Shown: positions 1-6,651 of the stretch, in pieces
How positions within the stretch are numbered: position 1 is the first letter of the stretch
How the letters are laid out: each line of letters opens with the position of its first letter
From: an uncultured Lachnospiraceae bacterium
GTDB lineage: Bacteria; Bacillota; Clostridia; Lachnospirales; Lachnospiraceae
Assembly (NCBI GenBank): GCA_937916415.1
Contig: CALGGH010000071.1
Span: 1 to 10,701, forward strand
Reading direction: 5' to 3'
Length of the DNA: 10,701 nt
Made by a program: the position numbers and the translations under genes
The notes under the pieces: generated by a model
What the model was told of the DNA's origin: nothing
What the model saw: only the letters and a program-made list of their open reading frames with translations
Databases searched by the model: none

Positions 1-467
1 CGCTGGGAATGCACAGCTACAGCCACAGGTATTCACAGATATATGCTTCCAAGGATGCCTTTGTTGATGACTTTAAGATGCTTCAGGAGTATCTGTACGA
101 GGTGACCGGAGTCTGGTCCAGGTATTACAGGTTTCCGGGAGGCAGCTCCAACACGGCGTCCAGCGTGGACATGAAGGAACTCATCAGATACCTGAGTGAC
201 CGGGACATCACTTATTTTGACTGGAACATTGTCTCGGGTGATGCCGTCGGCCACAGCATGAGCGCGGACACGATATACAATAACTGCGTGTCCAGGCTTG
301 AGGAATACAATGAAGCGATCATCCTCATGCATGACGCGTCGGGCAAGCATACCACGGTCGAGGCCCTGCCCCGCGTGATCGAGGCCATACAGGCCATGGA
401 AGATACCGAGATCCTGCCGATAGATGACGATACCTTCCCGATACAGCACCGCACGGTCGGTGATTGA
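1..467 (+). CDS. Polysaccharide deacetylase (NodB/CE4 family), 3' part only
   Basis: C-terminal part of a carbohydrate esterase family 4 deacetylase, which removes acetyl groups from N-acetylated sugars such as peptidoglycan GlcNAc or MurNAc, normally outside the membrane. The frame is open from the window edge (first full codon at base 3), so the true start and the first catalytic motif (TFDDG) lie upstream. Motifs seen, counting the Met at base 9 as 1: HSYSH at 2-6 (HxxxH-type metal-binding motif), RFPGG at 41-45, FDWNIVSGDA at about 70-79, and ILMHD further on (catalytic His). The order and spacing fit the secreted clostridial branch. The frame ends at TGA 465-467, 71 bases before the bactofilin gene. 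The Met at base 9 is internal to the domain and is not a plausible start. Substrate cannot be told from this fragment. Confidence 0.9.
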   Translation, partial: LGMHSYSHRYSQIYASKDAFVDDFKMLQEYLYEVTGVWSRYYRFPGGSSNTASSVDMKELIRYLSDRDITYFDWNIVSGDAVGHSMSADTIYNNCVSRLEEYNEAIILMHDASGKHTTVEALPRVIEAIQAMEDTEILPIDDDTFPIQHRTVGD

Positions 468-475
468 ACTGCTGG

Positions 476-505
476 TTAATTTTATTTTTTTATTAGTTCT
501 ATACA
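476..505 (+). promoter_or_regulatory. Candidate sigma-A-like promoter upstream of the bactofilin gene
   Basis: TATACA at 500-505 resembles a -10 box (TATAAT). TTAATT at 476-481, with an 18-base spacer, is a weak -35 match. The region is much more AT-rich than its surroundings and lies just upstream of the bactofilin RBS. The start point would be near 512. The call is tentative because AT-rich DNA gives such matches by chance. Confidence 0.35.
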
Positions 506-513
506 TAACTAAT
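492..513 (+). repeat. Perfect 7-bp inverted repeat over the candidate -10 box
   Basis: ATTAGTT (492-498) and AACTAAT (507-513) are exact inverted copies separated by 8 bases that contain the candidate TATACA box. The arms are AT-rich and no T-run follows on the + strand, so this does not look like a terminator. The position suits a repressor operator, but no regulator is identified. Confidence 0.45.
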
Positions 514-538
514 CAAATCATATGAAAGGATTGAGACA

Positions 539-1393
539 ATGGGATTTTTTTCAGATCTGAAGGATGACCTGTCACAGGCCGTCAACGAGATGATGCCGGA
601 GGAGGAGGAAGGAATGCAGGTGAACAAGCCTGCATCCGATTCGATGGATGACGTGGATCTAAGTGCGATGCTGGATCAGATGGACGTGGATCTGGGCGCT
701 GCAGGAGCTTCAGCCGGGGAAACGGCCGCCTTTACGGATCCGGCCGCAGCCGAGACGGTGTCTGCAGTGGCGGAGGAACCCGTCGCAGCCATTCCCGAGC
801 CCGCGCCTGCTCCCGAACCCGTGTTCATTCCGGAGCCTGCCGTAAAGCCCGAACCTCCCGCTTCGCAGACTGAGGCCGTTCGCGAGTATCTGGGCAACAA
901 TTCTCCTGCGATGAACGTATCCAATCAGGTGCTGGATGAGACGGCGGTCGTTACTCAGGGCATGGCCATCAACGGTGACGTGACGACGCAGGGATCCCTT
1001 GACCTGGTGGGAGCCATCATAGGCAACGTCAGCGCCCTGGGCAAGCTGAGCATCACCGGAGCCATCAGGGGTGATTCGAGGGCGGCGGAGATATATGCGG
1101 AGGGAGCCCAGATCAACGGCAACGTTAACAGTGACGGTGCAGTCAAGATCGGACAGAGCACGGTCATCATAGGCAACATATCCGGAACGAGCGCCGTGAT
1201 AGCCGGAGCAGTTAAGGGTGACATTGACGTACGCGGTCCGGTCATCCTGGACGGAACGGCCATCGTCATGGGCAACATCAAGTCCAAGTACGTACAGATC
1301 AACAACGGAGCCGTCATCGAGGGCATGTGCTCGCAGTGCTACGCTGACGTGAACCCGACGTCCTTTTTTGAGGAACTTAAGAAGTCGTTTTAA
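539..1393 (+). CDS. Bactofilin / polymer-forming cytoskeletal protein
   Basis: Bactofilins polymerise without nucleotide into filaments through a right-handed beta-helix and often localise cell-wall enzymes. This 284-residue protein has three parts. Residues 1-20 (MGFFSDLKDDLSQAVNEMMP) look like an amphipathic helix that could touch the membrane. Residues 21-115 are a disordered linker: acidic first, then Ala-rich, then Pro/Glu-rich (PEPAPAPEPVFIPEP). Residues about 135-262 show the bactofilin repeat rhythm, with turns such as INGDV, IIGNV, INGNV, IIGNI, VKGDI and VMGNI every 16-20 residues. A CxxC (C264, C267) and a short hydrophobic/charged tail ending FFEELKKSF follow the helix. The start at 539 has AAAGGA at 525-530, 8 bases upstream. 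The next gene, pyrH, starts 43 bases after the stop with no terminator between, so read-through is likely. The fold assignment is firm; the specific partner is unknown. Confidence 0.9.
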   Translation: MGFFSDLKDDLSQAVNEMMPEEEEGMQVNKPASDSMDDVDLSAMLDQMDVDLGAAGASAGETAAFTDPAAAETVSAVAEEPVAAIPEPAPAPEPVFIPEPAVKPEPPASQTEAVREYLGNNSPAMNVSNQVLDETAVVTQGMAINGDVTTQGSLDLVGAIIGNVSALGKLSITGAIRGDSRAAEIYAEGAQINGNVNSDGAVKIGQSTVIIGNISGTSAVIAGAVKGDIDVRGPVILDGTAIVMGNIKSKYVQINNGAVIEGMCSQCYADVNPTSFFEELKKSF

Positions 1394-1436
1394 GACCGAA
1401 CCTGGGACATCATTATATCATCATAAAGAGGTATGG

Positions 1437-2147
1437 ATGAAAAGATTATTGCTCAAGCTCAGCGGTGAAGCGCTGGCAGGCGAGAAAAAGACCGGATTTG
1501 ACGAAGACACCGTGCGCATGGTGGCTTTGCAGGTCAAAAAGCTTATGGATGACGGCATGCAGGTCGGCATCGTGATCGGCGGAGGCAACTTCTGGAGGGG
1601 CAGGACGAGCGAACACATCGACCGTACCAAGGCTGACCAGATAGGCATGCTGGCCACAGTCATGAATTGCATCTACGTGTCCGAAATATTCAGGAGCGTC
1701 GGCATGATGACGAGCATCCTGACGCCCTTTGAATGCGGATCGTTCACCAAGCTTTTCTCCAAGGACAGGGCAAACAAGTATTTCGGCAGGGGAATGGTGG
1801 TCTTCTTTGCCGGCGGCACCGGTCATCCTTATTTTTCGACGGATACGGGAGTCGTGCTGAGGGCCGTTGAGGTCGACGCGGACGTCATACTGCTGGCCAA
1901 GGCCGTGGATGGCGTGTACAGCGACGATCCCAGGATCAATCCCGAAGCAGTGCGGTATGATGAGATATCCATAGACGAAGTCATAGCGAAGAACCTGCAG
2001 GTCGTTGACATGACCGCATCGATCCTGGCACGTGACAATCACATGCCGATGAGGGTATTTTCACTGAACGAAAAGGACGGAATAGTAAACGCCGTTACAG
2101 ATCCCTTCAATGGGACCAGGATTACAGTTGATCAAGATTACAGTTAA
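1437..2147 (+). CDS. pyrH: UMP kinase (uridylate kinase)
   Basis: Phosphorylates UMP to UDP with ATP in the cytoplasm, the committed step from de novo UMP to UTP and CTP. The protein is 236 residues, close to the E. coli length of 241, and belongs to the amino-acid-kinase fold. Visible motifs: KLSGEALAG at 7-15 (phosphate loop), IGGGNFWRG at 47-55, DQIGMLATVMN at 67-77 (UMP site), FFAGGTGHPYFSTDT at 123-137, AVDGVYSDDP at 156-165 and VVDMTA at 189-194. The frame is open back to 1368, inside the bactofilin gene, but ATG 1437 is chosen because it gives the family N-terminus MKRLLLKLSGEAL and has AAAGAGG at 1425-1431. The C-terminus ends TVDQDYS because of a 16-base tandem duplication at the gene's end. 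It is followed 16 bases later by frr, the usual bacterial neighbour. The usual rpsB-tsf pair is not upstream. Confidence 0.97.
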   Translation: MKRLLLKLSGEALAGEKKTGFDEDTVRMVALQVKKLMDDGMQVGIVIGGGNFWRGRTSEHIDRTKADQIGMLATVMNCIYVSEIFRSVGMMTSILTPFECGSFTKLFSKDRANKYFGRGMVVFFAGGTGHPYFSTDTGVVLRAVEVDADVILLAKAVDGVYSDDPRINPEAVRYDEISIDEVIAKNLQVVDMTASILARDNHMPMRVFSLNEKDGIVNAVTDPFNGTRITVDQDYS

Positions 2148-2151
2148 TTAA
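2120..2151 (+). repeat. 16-bp tandem duplication spanning the pyrH stop codon
   Basis: GATTACAGTTGATCAA (2120-2135) is followed directly by GATTACAGTTAATTAA (2136-2151). The two copies match at 14 of 16 positions, with the first 10 bases identical. The period is not a multiple of three, so the second copy is read in another frame: the protein reads ITVDQDYS-stop. With one copy it would read ITVN-stop. The second copy also reaches the start of the frr ribosome binding site (AGGGGG at 2151-2156). Confidence 0.8.
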
Positions 2152-2163
2152 GGGGGATTACGC

Positions 2164-2718
2164 ATGAATGACAAATTGAAGTCATACAATGACAAGATGG
2201 ACAAGACGCTGGAACATCTCTCCGGAGATTATCAGTCGATCAGGGCAGGACGCGCCAATCCGCACGTGCTGGACAAGATCAAGGTTGATTATTACGGCAC
2301 TCCGACGCCCCTGCAGTCCGTGGGCAACATCACGGTGCCCGAACCCAGGATGATCCAGATCGCTCCCTGGGAAAAGACCATGATCAAGGAAATAGAAAAG
2401 GCGATCATGGCATCGGACGTAGGCATCACGCCCAGCAATGACGGCGCGGTGATCAGGCTGGTATTTCCCGAGCTGACGGAGGAAAGGCGTAAGGACCTGG
2501 TTAAGGACGTCAAGAAAAAGGCAGAGGAGGCCAAGGTCGCAGTCAGGAACGTCAGGCGTGACGGCAACGACGCCCTGAAGAAGATGTCCAAGTCGGACGA
2601 CGTGTCCGAAGACGAGATCAAGGACCTGGAGGACGAGCTGCAGAAGATGACCGACCAGTTCATAGGCAAGATCGACAAGCTGTGTGAGGAAAAGTCATCC
2701 GAGATAATGACGGTATAG
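2164..2718 (+). CDS. frr: Ribosome recycling factor
   Basis: Works with EF-G to split the post-termination ribosome so its subunits can be reused. At 184 residues it matches the family length (185 in E. coli). Seen in sequence: IRAGRANPHVLD at 26-37, VDYYGTPTPLQ at 41-51 leading into the small alpha/beta domain, PEPRMIQIAPWE at 59-70, ITPSNDGAVIRLVFPELTEERR at about 88-109, and the long charged helix with VRNVRRDGNDALKK at 127-140, which carries the Arg residues that contact 23S rRNA in known structures. AGGGGG at 2151-2156, 7 bases before ATG 2164, is a strong ribosome binding site. It lies 16 bases after pyrH, so the two are surely co-transcribed. A hairpin with a T-run follows the stop codon. 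Confidence 0.97.
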   Translation: MNDKLKSYNDKMDKTLEHLSGDYQSIRAGRANPHVLDKIKVDYYGTPTPLQSVGNITVPEPRMIQIAPWEKTMIKEIEKAIMASDVGITPSNDGAVIRLVFPELTEERRKDLVKDVKKKAEEAKVAVRNVRRDGNDALKKMSKSDDVSEDEIKDLEDELQKMTDQFIGKIDKLCEEKSSEIMTV

Positions 2719-2743
2719 CGAGAAATTGATCAGAGGCAGGAGA

Positions 2744-2767
2744 GGGGACATCTATTTGTCCCCTTTT
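2744..2767 (+). terminator. Intrinsic terminator-like hairpin between frr and uppS
   Basis: GGGGACA (2744-2750), loop TCTATT (2751-2756) and TGTCCCC (2757-2763) form a perfect 7-bp stem rich in G-C pairs, followed by TTTT (2764-2767). Further A-T and G-T pairs with the T-run may extend the stem. The T-run is short, so termination may be partial. It could lower expression of uppS and later genes relative to pyrH-frr, or protect the frr mRNA 3' end. No clear promoter is seen between it and uppS. Confidence 0.6.
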
Positions 2768-2792
2768 GCGTATTATTGAGGTCAAATACGAC

Positions 2793-3500
2793 ATGGAAAA
2801 CAAAATTCCCACGCACGTGGCGATCATAATGGATGGAAACGGCCGCTGGGCCAGGGCAAGGGGAATGCCGCGCACCTACGGTCACGCCGAGGGCGCCAGG
2901 AGGGTCGCCGACGTGACCGGGGCAGCAGGCGAGCTGGGCATTAAGTACGTGACGGTCTATGCCTTTTCCACCGAAAACTGGAGCAGGGCAGAGGAAGAAG
3001 TCGGTGCCTTGATGAAGCTTTTCCGCAGCTACCTCAAGACCTGTACCAAGGATGCAGACGAGAACGACATGCGCATCCGCGTCATCGGCGACCGTACCAG
3101 GCTGGATCCGGACATACAGGATGCGATCAGCCGGGTCGAGGAGCATACCAGGTCATATTCACGAGTAACCCTCACGCTTGCGATAAATTATGGGGGTCGC
3201 GATGAATTGACCAGGGCGGTCAAGAAACTTGCCCGCGACGTCAGATCGGGCAGCCTTGAGTGTGATGAGGTCACGCCTGAGACGATAGGCTCATACCTGG
3301 ATGCGCCCGACATACCGGATCCGGACCTTTTGATCCGGACTTGCGGTGAGCAGAGGATATCCAACTTCCTGCTGTGGCAGCTGGCATATACGGAACTGTA
3401 TTTTACGGACGTGGCTTGGCCGGATTTCGGAGCCGCCGAGCTTCGCGAGGCCGTGGAGGCATATGGAAACCGGGACAGAAGGTTTGGCGGAGTGAAATGA
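2793..3500 (+). CDS. uppS: Undecaprenyl (cis-prenyl) diphosphate synthase
   Basis: Adds isopentenyl units in cis to farnesyl diphosphate to make undecaprenyl diphosphate, the lipid carrier for peptidoglycan and other wall polymers; soluble or membrane-associated. The 235-residue protein shows the whole family pattern: HVAIIMDGNGRWA at 8-20 with catalytic Asp14, the basic loop after it, YAFSTENWSR with the conserved Asn/Trp/Arg, the ALxINYGGRDE-type block, and LIRTCGEQRISNFLLWQ followed by ELYFTDVAWPDF near the end. The family usually has RTSGEQR; Cys replaces the Ser here. ATG 2793 is chosen: GAGG at 2778-2781 is 11 bases upstream and the first residues MENKIPTHVAIIMDG fit the family. A TTG nine codons upstream sits in the terminator's T-run and is unlikely. 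The stop is followed after one base by cdsA, indicating coupled translation. Confidence 0.96.
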   Translation: MENKIPTHVAIIMDGNGRWARARGMPRTYGHAEGARRVADVTGAAGELGIKYVTVYAFSTENWSRAEEEVGALMKLFRSYLKTCTKDADENDMRIRVIGDRTRLDPDIQDAISRVEEHTRSYSRVTLTLAINYGGRDELTRAVKKLARDVRSGSLECDEVTPETIGSYLDAPDIPDPDLLIRTCGEQRISNFLLWQLAYTELYFTDVAWPDFGAAELREAVEAYGNRDRRFGGVK

Positions 3501-3501
3501 C

Positions 3502-4359
3502 ATGACTAATTTTCAACAGAGGACGCTTACGACGATAATCGGCGGAGCCATAATGATCGGCATCATGATAGTGGGGCGTGAACTGCTGCTGGGGGTACTG
3601 ATGCTGCTGGGGCTTATAGGGTATTACGAGATGGCGGCTGCCCTGGGCGTATGCGACTCCAAACACAAGGTGCAGCCCATGACGCTGGCAGGATATCTGT
3701 CAATCATTGCATGGTACCTGATCCTGGAACTGGATCAGCTGGGCGTGCTGGGGGGGAGATTTACACTCGGACTCGGACTGGTGATCATCGTGTTTTCGCT
3801 TTTGCTGCACATGACGGTATACGTGTTCACCTTTCCCAGGCATAATGCCTCGTTTGCGATAGGATCGTTCTTTGCGGTCATATATCCGGCGGTGATGCTG
3901 TCGTTTCTCTACATGATCAGGAACCTTGACGCCGGAGCCTGGATCGTCTGGTACGTGCTGATCTGTTCATGGATATGCGACATCAGCGCATATCTGGTCG
4001 GCATTAAGTTCGGACGGCACAAGATGAGCCCGAAGCTCAGCCCCAAAAAGAGCATCGAGGGGGCCGTGGGCGGCGTGGCCGGTTCGGCCCTGGTTGGAGG
4101 ACTGTACGCCGGGCTTGTCATGGCTCCACGGCTTGAATTACCTGCTTACAGGGTTGTGATCGTCTTCGTGATAATGTGCGTCTGCGGAGCGCTCATCTCC
4201 ATGGTGGGTGACCTGGCGGCGTCCGCGATCAAGAGGGATCACAACATCAAGGACTATGGAAACGTCATACCGGGACATGGCGGAGTGATGGACCGTTTCG
4301 ACTCCTTTATCTTCGTCGCCCCGATCGTGTACGTGTTGTGCGTCATGCTGCTGGGATGA
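3502..4359 (+). CDS. cdsA: Phosphatidate cytidylyltransferase (CDP-diglyceride synthase)
   Basis: Integral membrane enzyme that joins CTP and phosphatidic acid to form CDP-diacylglycerol, the precursor of the anionic phospholipids. The protein has 285 residues, about eight hydrophobic segments, and the complete CdsA signature at 241-267: SAIKRDHNIKD, then IPGHGGVMDRFD, whose Asp residues bind the metal ions. The conserved block DISAYLVGIKFGRHK followed by LSPKKSIEG lies just upstream. ATG 3502 is one base after the uppS stop and has GGAG at 3489-3492. A run of seven G (3750-3756) lies in a loop codon stretch (LGGRF); the frame is intact through it. Overall length and motif order are normal. 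Confidence 0.96.
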   Translation: MTNFQQRTLTTIIGGAIMIGIMIVGRELLLGVLMLLGLIGYYEMAAALGVCDSKHKVQPMTLAGYLSIIAWYLILELDQLGVLGGRFTLGLGLVIIVFSLLLHMTVYVFTFPRHNASFAIGSFFAVIYPAVMLSFLYMIRNLDAGAWIVWYVLICSWICDISAYLVGIKFGRHKMSPKLSPKKSIEGAVGGVAGSALVGGLYAGLVMAPRLELPAYRVVIVFVIMCVCGALISMVGDLAASAIKRDHNIKDYGNVIPGHGGVMDRFDSFIFVAPIVYVLCVMLLG

Positions 4360-4404
4360 GCATGACTTCGACAGGAAGGCATGCGCCTGAATGGGATGGA
4401 AGAC

Positions 4405-5568
4405 ATGAAAAAGATTGCGATAATAGGATCGACGGGGTCGATCGGGACACAGACCCTCGAGATTGTACGGAAGGAAAAGGACATATGCGTGACGGCACTG
4501 GCGGCGGGCAGAAACATAGACCTGCTGGAGGCCCAGGTTCGGGAGTTTGGACCGAAGCTGTGCTCGTGCATGGACGAAAAGGACGCGGAGGAGCTGAAGG
4601 TCAGGCTTAAGGACTTGGACGTAAAGGTTGAGTGCGGGATGGACGGACTCATCGACGTGGCCACTGAACCGGAGGCGGAGGTGCTGGTGACGGGGATCGT
4701 GGGCATGATCGGGATCAGGCCTGCGATGGCTGCGATAGAGGCCGGAAAGGACGTCGCGCTGGCCAACAAGGAAACCCTCGTGTGTGCCGGACACCTGATC
4801 ATGCCGATGGCAAAGCGTCGCGGCGTCAGGATACTCCCCGTGGACTCAGAGCACAGCGCCATTTTCCAGTCGCTGCAGGGACAGCCGCGGGAACGGCTGG
4901 AAAAGATCCTGCTCACGGCATCCGGAGGTCCGTTCAGGGGCAGGACCAGGGAAGAACTCGAAAACGTTACGCTGGAAGACGCCCTGCATCACCCGAACTG
5001 GACGATGGGACGCAAGGTGACGATAGATTCGGCATCCCTCTGCAACAAGGGACTTGAGGTCATGGAGGCCGGATGGCTGTTTGACGTAGAGCCGGATCAG
5101 ATCGAGGTCGTCATACATCCGCAGAGCATCGTGCACAGCGCCGTGCAGTACGAGGACGGATCCATCATCGCGCAGCTGGGCGTTCCGGACATGAAACTGC
5201 CCATTCAGTATGCGCTGTATTATCCTGACAGGAGGCCGATGCCGGGGGAGAGGGTTGATCTCTTCAGGCTACATGAGCTGACGTTTGAGAAGCCGGACCT
5301 GTCGGCATTTCCCGGACTCGGACTGGCATACGAGGCCATAAAGAGGGGCGGCAGCCTGCCGACGGTGTTCAATGCGGCGAATGAGGCTGCGGTCAGGCTG
5401 CTGATAGACGGACGCATCAGGTTTGCGCAGATCCCTCAGATCATAGGGGACTGCATGGCGGCACATGCCGTGGTGGACGATCCCGACGTGGATACCATAC
5501 TTGCGGTGGAAAAGGAAACCGCGGAAAGGGCACTATCCCGCGCGGACCAGGGCCTGCAGGCGGGTTAA
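4405..5568 (+). CDS. dxr: 1-deoxy-D-xylulose 5-phosphate reductoisomerase
   Basis: NADPH-dependent conversion of DXP to 2-C-methyl-D-erythritol 4-phosphate in the MEP isoprenoid pathway, upstream of the UppS substrates; the fosmidomycin target. Numbering from ATG 4405 (387 residues): GSTGSIGTQTL at 8-18 is the NADPH-binding loop; ALANKETLV at 118-126; VDSEHSAIFQ at 146-155 holds metal ligands Asp148 and Glu150; TASGGPFRG at 171-179; HPNWTMGRKVTIDSAS at 196-211; NKGLEVMEA at 214-222 holds metal ligand Glu218; IHPQSIVHSAVQ follows, and FNAANEAAV lies in the C-terminal domain. The start is uncertain: in-frame ATGs exist at 4381, 4396 and 4405. ATG 4405 gives the typical MKKIAIIGSTGS start, but its ribosome site is only a poor GGATGGA-type match. 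AGGAAGG at 4373-4379 is 1 base from 4381 and 16 from 4396. It follows cdsA by 45 bases. Confidence 0.95.
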   Translation: MKKIAIIGSTGSIGTQTLEIVRKEKDICVTALAAGRNIDLLEAQVREFGPKLCSCMDEKDAEELKVRLKDLDVKVECGMDGLIDVATEPEAEVLVTGIVGMIGIRPAMAAIEAGKDVALANKETLVCAGHLIMPMAKRRGVRILPVDSEHSAIFQSLQGQPRERLEKILLTASGGPFRGRTREELENVTLEDALHHPNWTMGRKVTIDSASLCNKGLEVMEAGWLFDVEPDQIEVVIHPQSIVHSAVQYEDGSIIAQLGVPDMKLPIQYALYYPDRRPMPGERVDLFRLHELTFEKPDLSAFPGLGLAYEAIKRGGSLPTVFNAANEAAVRLLIDGRIRFAQIPQIIGDCMAAHAVVDDPDVDTILAVEKETAERALSRADQGLQAG

Positions 5569-5584
5569 AGGGTAGGTAAGAGAT

Positions 5585-6637
5585 TTGATAGCAACCGTTA
5601 TCTTTTTCATAATCATCATAGGACTGCTGATCACCAGCCATGAGTTCGGACATTACCTGATCGGGACCATGTGCGGTGCCAGGGTAAATGAGTTTACCGT
5701 GGGCTTTGGTCCCAAGCTGTTTTCCTTTTATAAGGGAGAGACGCTGTTTGCGGTTCGCCTGCTTCCGCTCGGAGGCGCCTGCATTTTTGACGGCGCTGAC
5801 GCAGTAATGGGGGAAGAAGCTGACTTGGACGAGCATTCCCTGCCAAACCTTCCGCCACTCAAGCGTGCGGCAACGTTGATAGCCGGGCCATTTTTTAACT
5901 TCCTGCTGTCATTCCTGCTGGGAATGATCCTGGTGGGATTCACGGGAGTGGATCTGCCGGTCCTCAATACGATCATGGAAGGGTCGGCCGCGGAGGAGGC
6001 GGGACTGATGCCGGGCGACGTCATACGCAGGATAGACGGAGAGCACGTACACCTCTACAGGGAGGTCAGCATGATCTCGGCCATGTATTCGGGCGGCGAG
6101 TCCATGGACATAGAATACGTGAGGGACGGAGAACGGCATACGGTGACGGTGCTGCCCAAGTATTCCGAAGAGGATGGCAGGTATTACATCGGTTTTACCG
6201 GAGGCGTCGAGGTCAAGTGCAACCCGCTGCAGATATTCCGGTATGCTTTTTATGAGGTTCAGTACTGGGTCAGATATACGATAAGGTCGCTGGGCATGCT
6301 TTTTACCGGCAAGATAGGCATAGATTCGCTGTCCGGACCGGTCGGCATGGCCACCATGGTGAACGAAACCTACGAGGAAGTGAAGCCTTATGGCATCACG
6401 AGCATAATCTTTACCATGATGAACCTGCTGCTGCTCCTGTCCATAAACGTGGGCATCATTAACCTGCTGCCGCTGCCTGCCTTTGACGGAGGCAAGCTGA
6501 TATTTGCGCTGATCGAGCTCGTGAGCGGCCACAGGGTGCCTCCGGAAAAAGAGGCGATAGTTCACCTGGCAGGAACGGTGGGAATACTTGTGCTGATGGT
6601 CGTAGTCATGTATCATGACATTGCAAGGTTGTTTTGA
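5585..6637 (+). CDS. rseP: RseP/RasP-type site-2 zinc metalloprotease (M50)
   Basis: Intramembrane protease that cuts transmembrane segments, in relatives releasing anti-sigma factors or clearing signal peptides; the substrate here is unknown. The 350-residue protein has HEFGH at 19-23 in the first membrane helix (zinc ligands His19 and His23, catalytic Glu20), the membrane-hugging VGFGPKLFSF block at 39-48 and RLLPLGGACIF at 58-68, a second helix at about 97-120, one PDZ domain at about 125-192 (GSAAEEAGLMPGDVIRRIDG), GPVGM at 251-255, and NLLPLPAFDGGKL at 293-305 with zinc ligand Asp301. The family usually has LDGG; here it is FDGG. The start is TTG: an in-frame TAG at 5573-5575 and the lack of any ATG or GTG before the HEFGH motif leave TTG 5585 as the only normal choice, with AGG at 5574-5576. 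It begins 16 bases after dxr. Confidence 0.95.
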   Translation: MIATVIFFIIIIGLLITSHEFGHYLIGTMCGARVNEFTVGFGPKLFSFYKGETLFAVRLLPLGGACIFDGADAVMGEEADLDEHSLPNLPPLKRAATLIAGPFFNFLLSFLLGMILVGFTGVDLPVLNTIMEGSAAEEAGLMPGDVIRRIDGEHVHLYREVSMISAMYSGGESMDIEYVRDGERHTVTVLPKYSEEDGRYYIGFTGGVEVKCNPLQIFRYAFYEVQYWVRYTIRSLGMLFTGKIGIDSLSGPVGMATMVNETYEEVKPYGITSIIFTMMNLLLLLSINVGIINLLPLPAFDGGKLIFALIELVSGHRVPPEKEAIVHLAGTVGILVLMVVVMYHDIARLF

Positions 6638-6651
6638 TCGGTAAGTGATTT

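Noticed and set aside
1368..1436. Upstream extension of the pyrH frame into the bactofilin gene
   Set aside because: The extra 23 residues do not fit the UMP kinase N-terminus and the ribosome site AAAGAGG supports ATG 1437.
1446..2042. Long open frame on the - strand opposite pyrH (198 codons)
   Set aside because: It lies wholly inside a clearly conserved gene, shows no recognisable family and is His/Asp-rich as expected from reading a biased coding strand backwards.
2726..2755. Possible promoter for uppS (TTGATC ... ATCTAT) between frr and uppS
   Set aside because: The -10 match is poor and lies inside the terminator hairpin; not convincing.
3750..3756. Run of seven G in cdsA as a phase-variation site or frameshift
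   Set aside because: The frame is intact, the protein has normal length and motifs, and seven G is short for a slippage switch in a gene expected to be essential.
4138..4916. Overlapping - strand open frames opposite cdsA/dxr (218 and 220 codons)
   Set aside because: Two different antisense frames are open over the same strongly conserved genes, a composition effect; their translations are low-complexity Ser/Ile- or His/Arg-rich.
5537..5564. Possible hairpin CCCGC/GCGGG at the end of dxr
   Set aside because: Five-pair stem with an 18-base interior and no T-run after it; it lies inside codons and rseP follows at once, so not a terminator.
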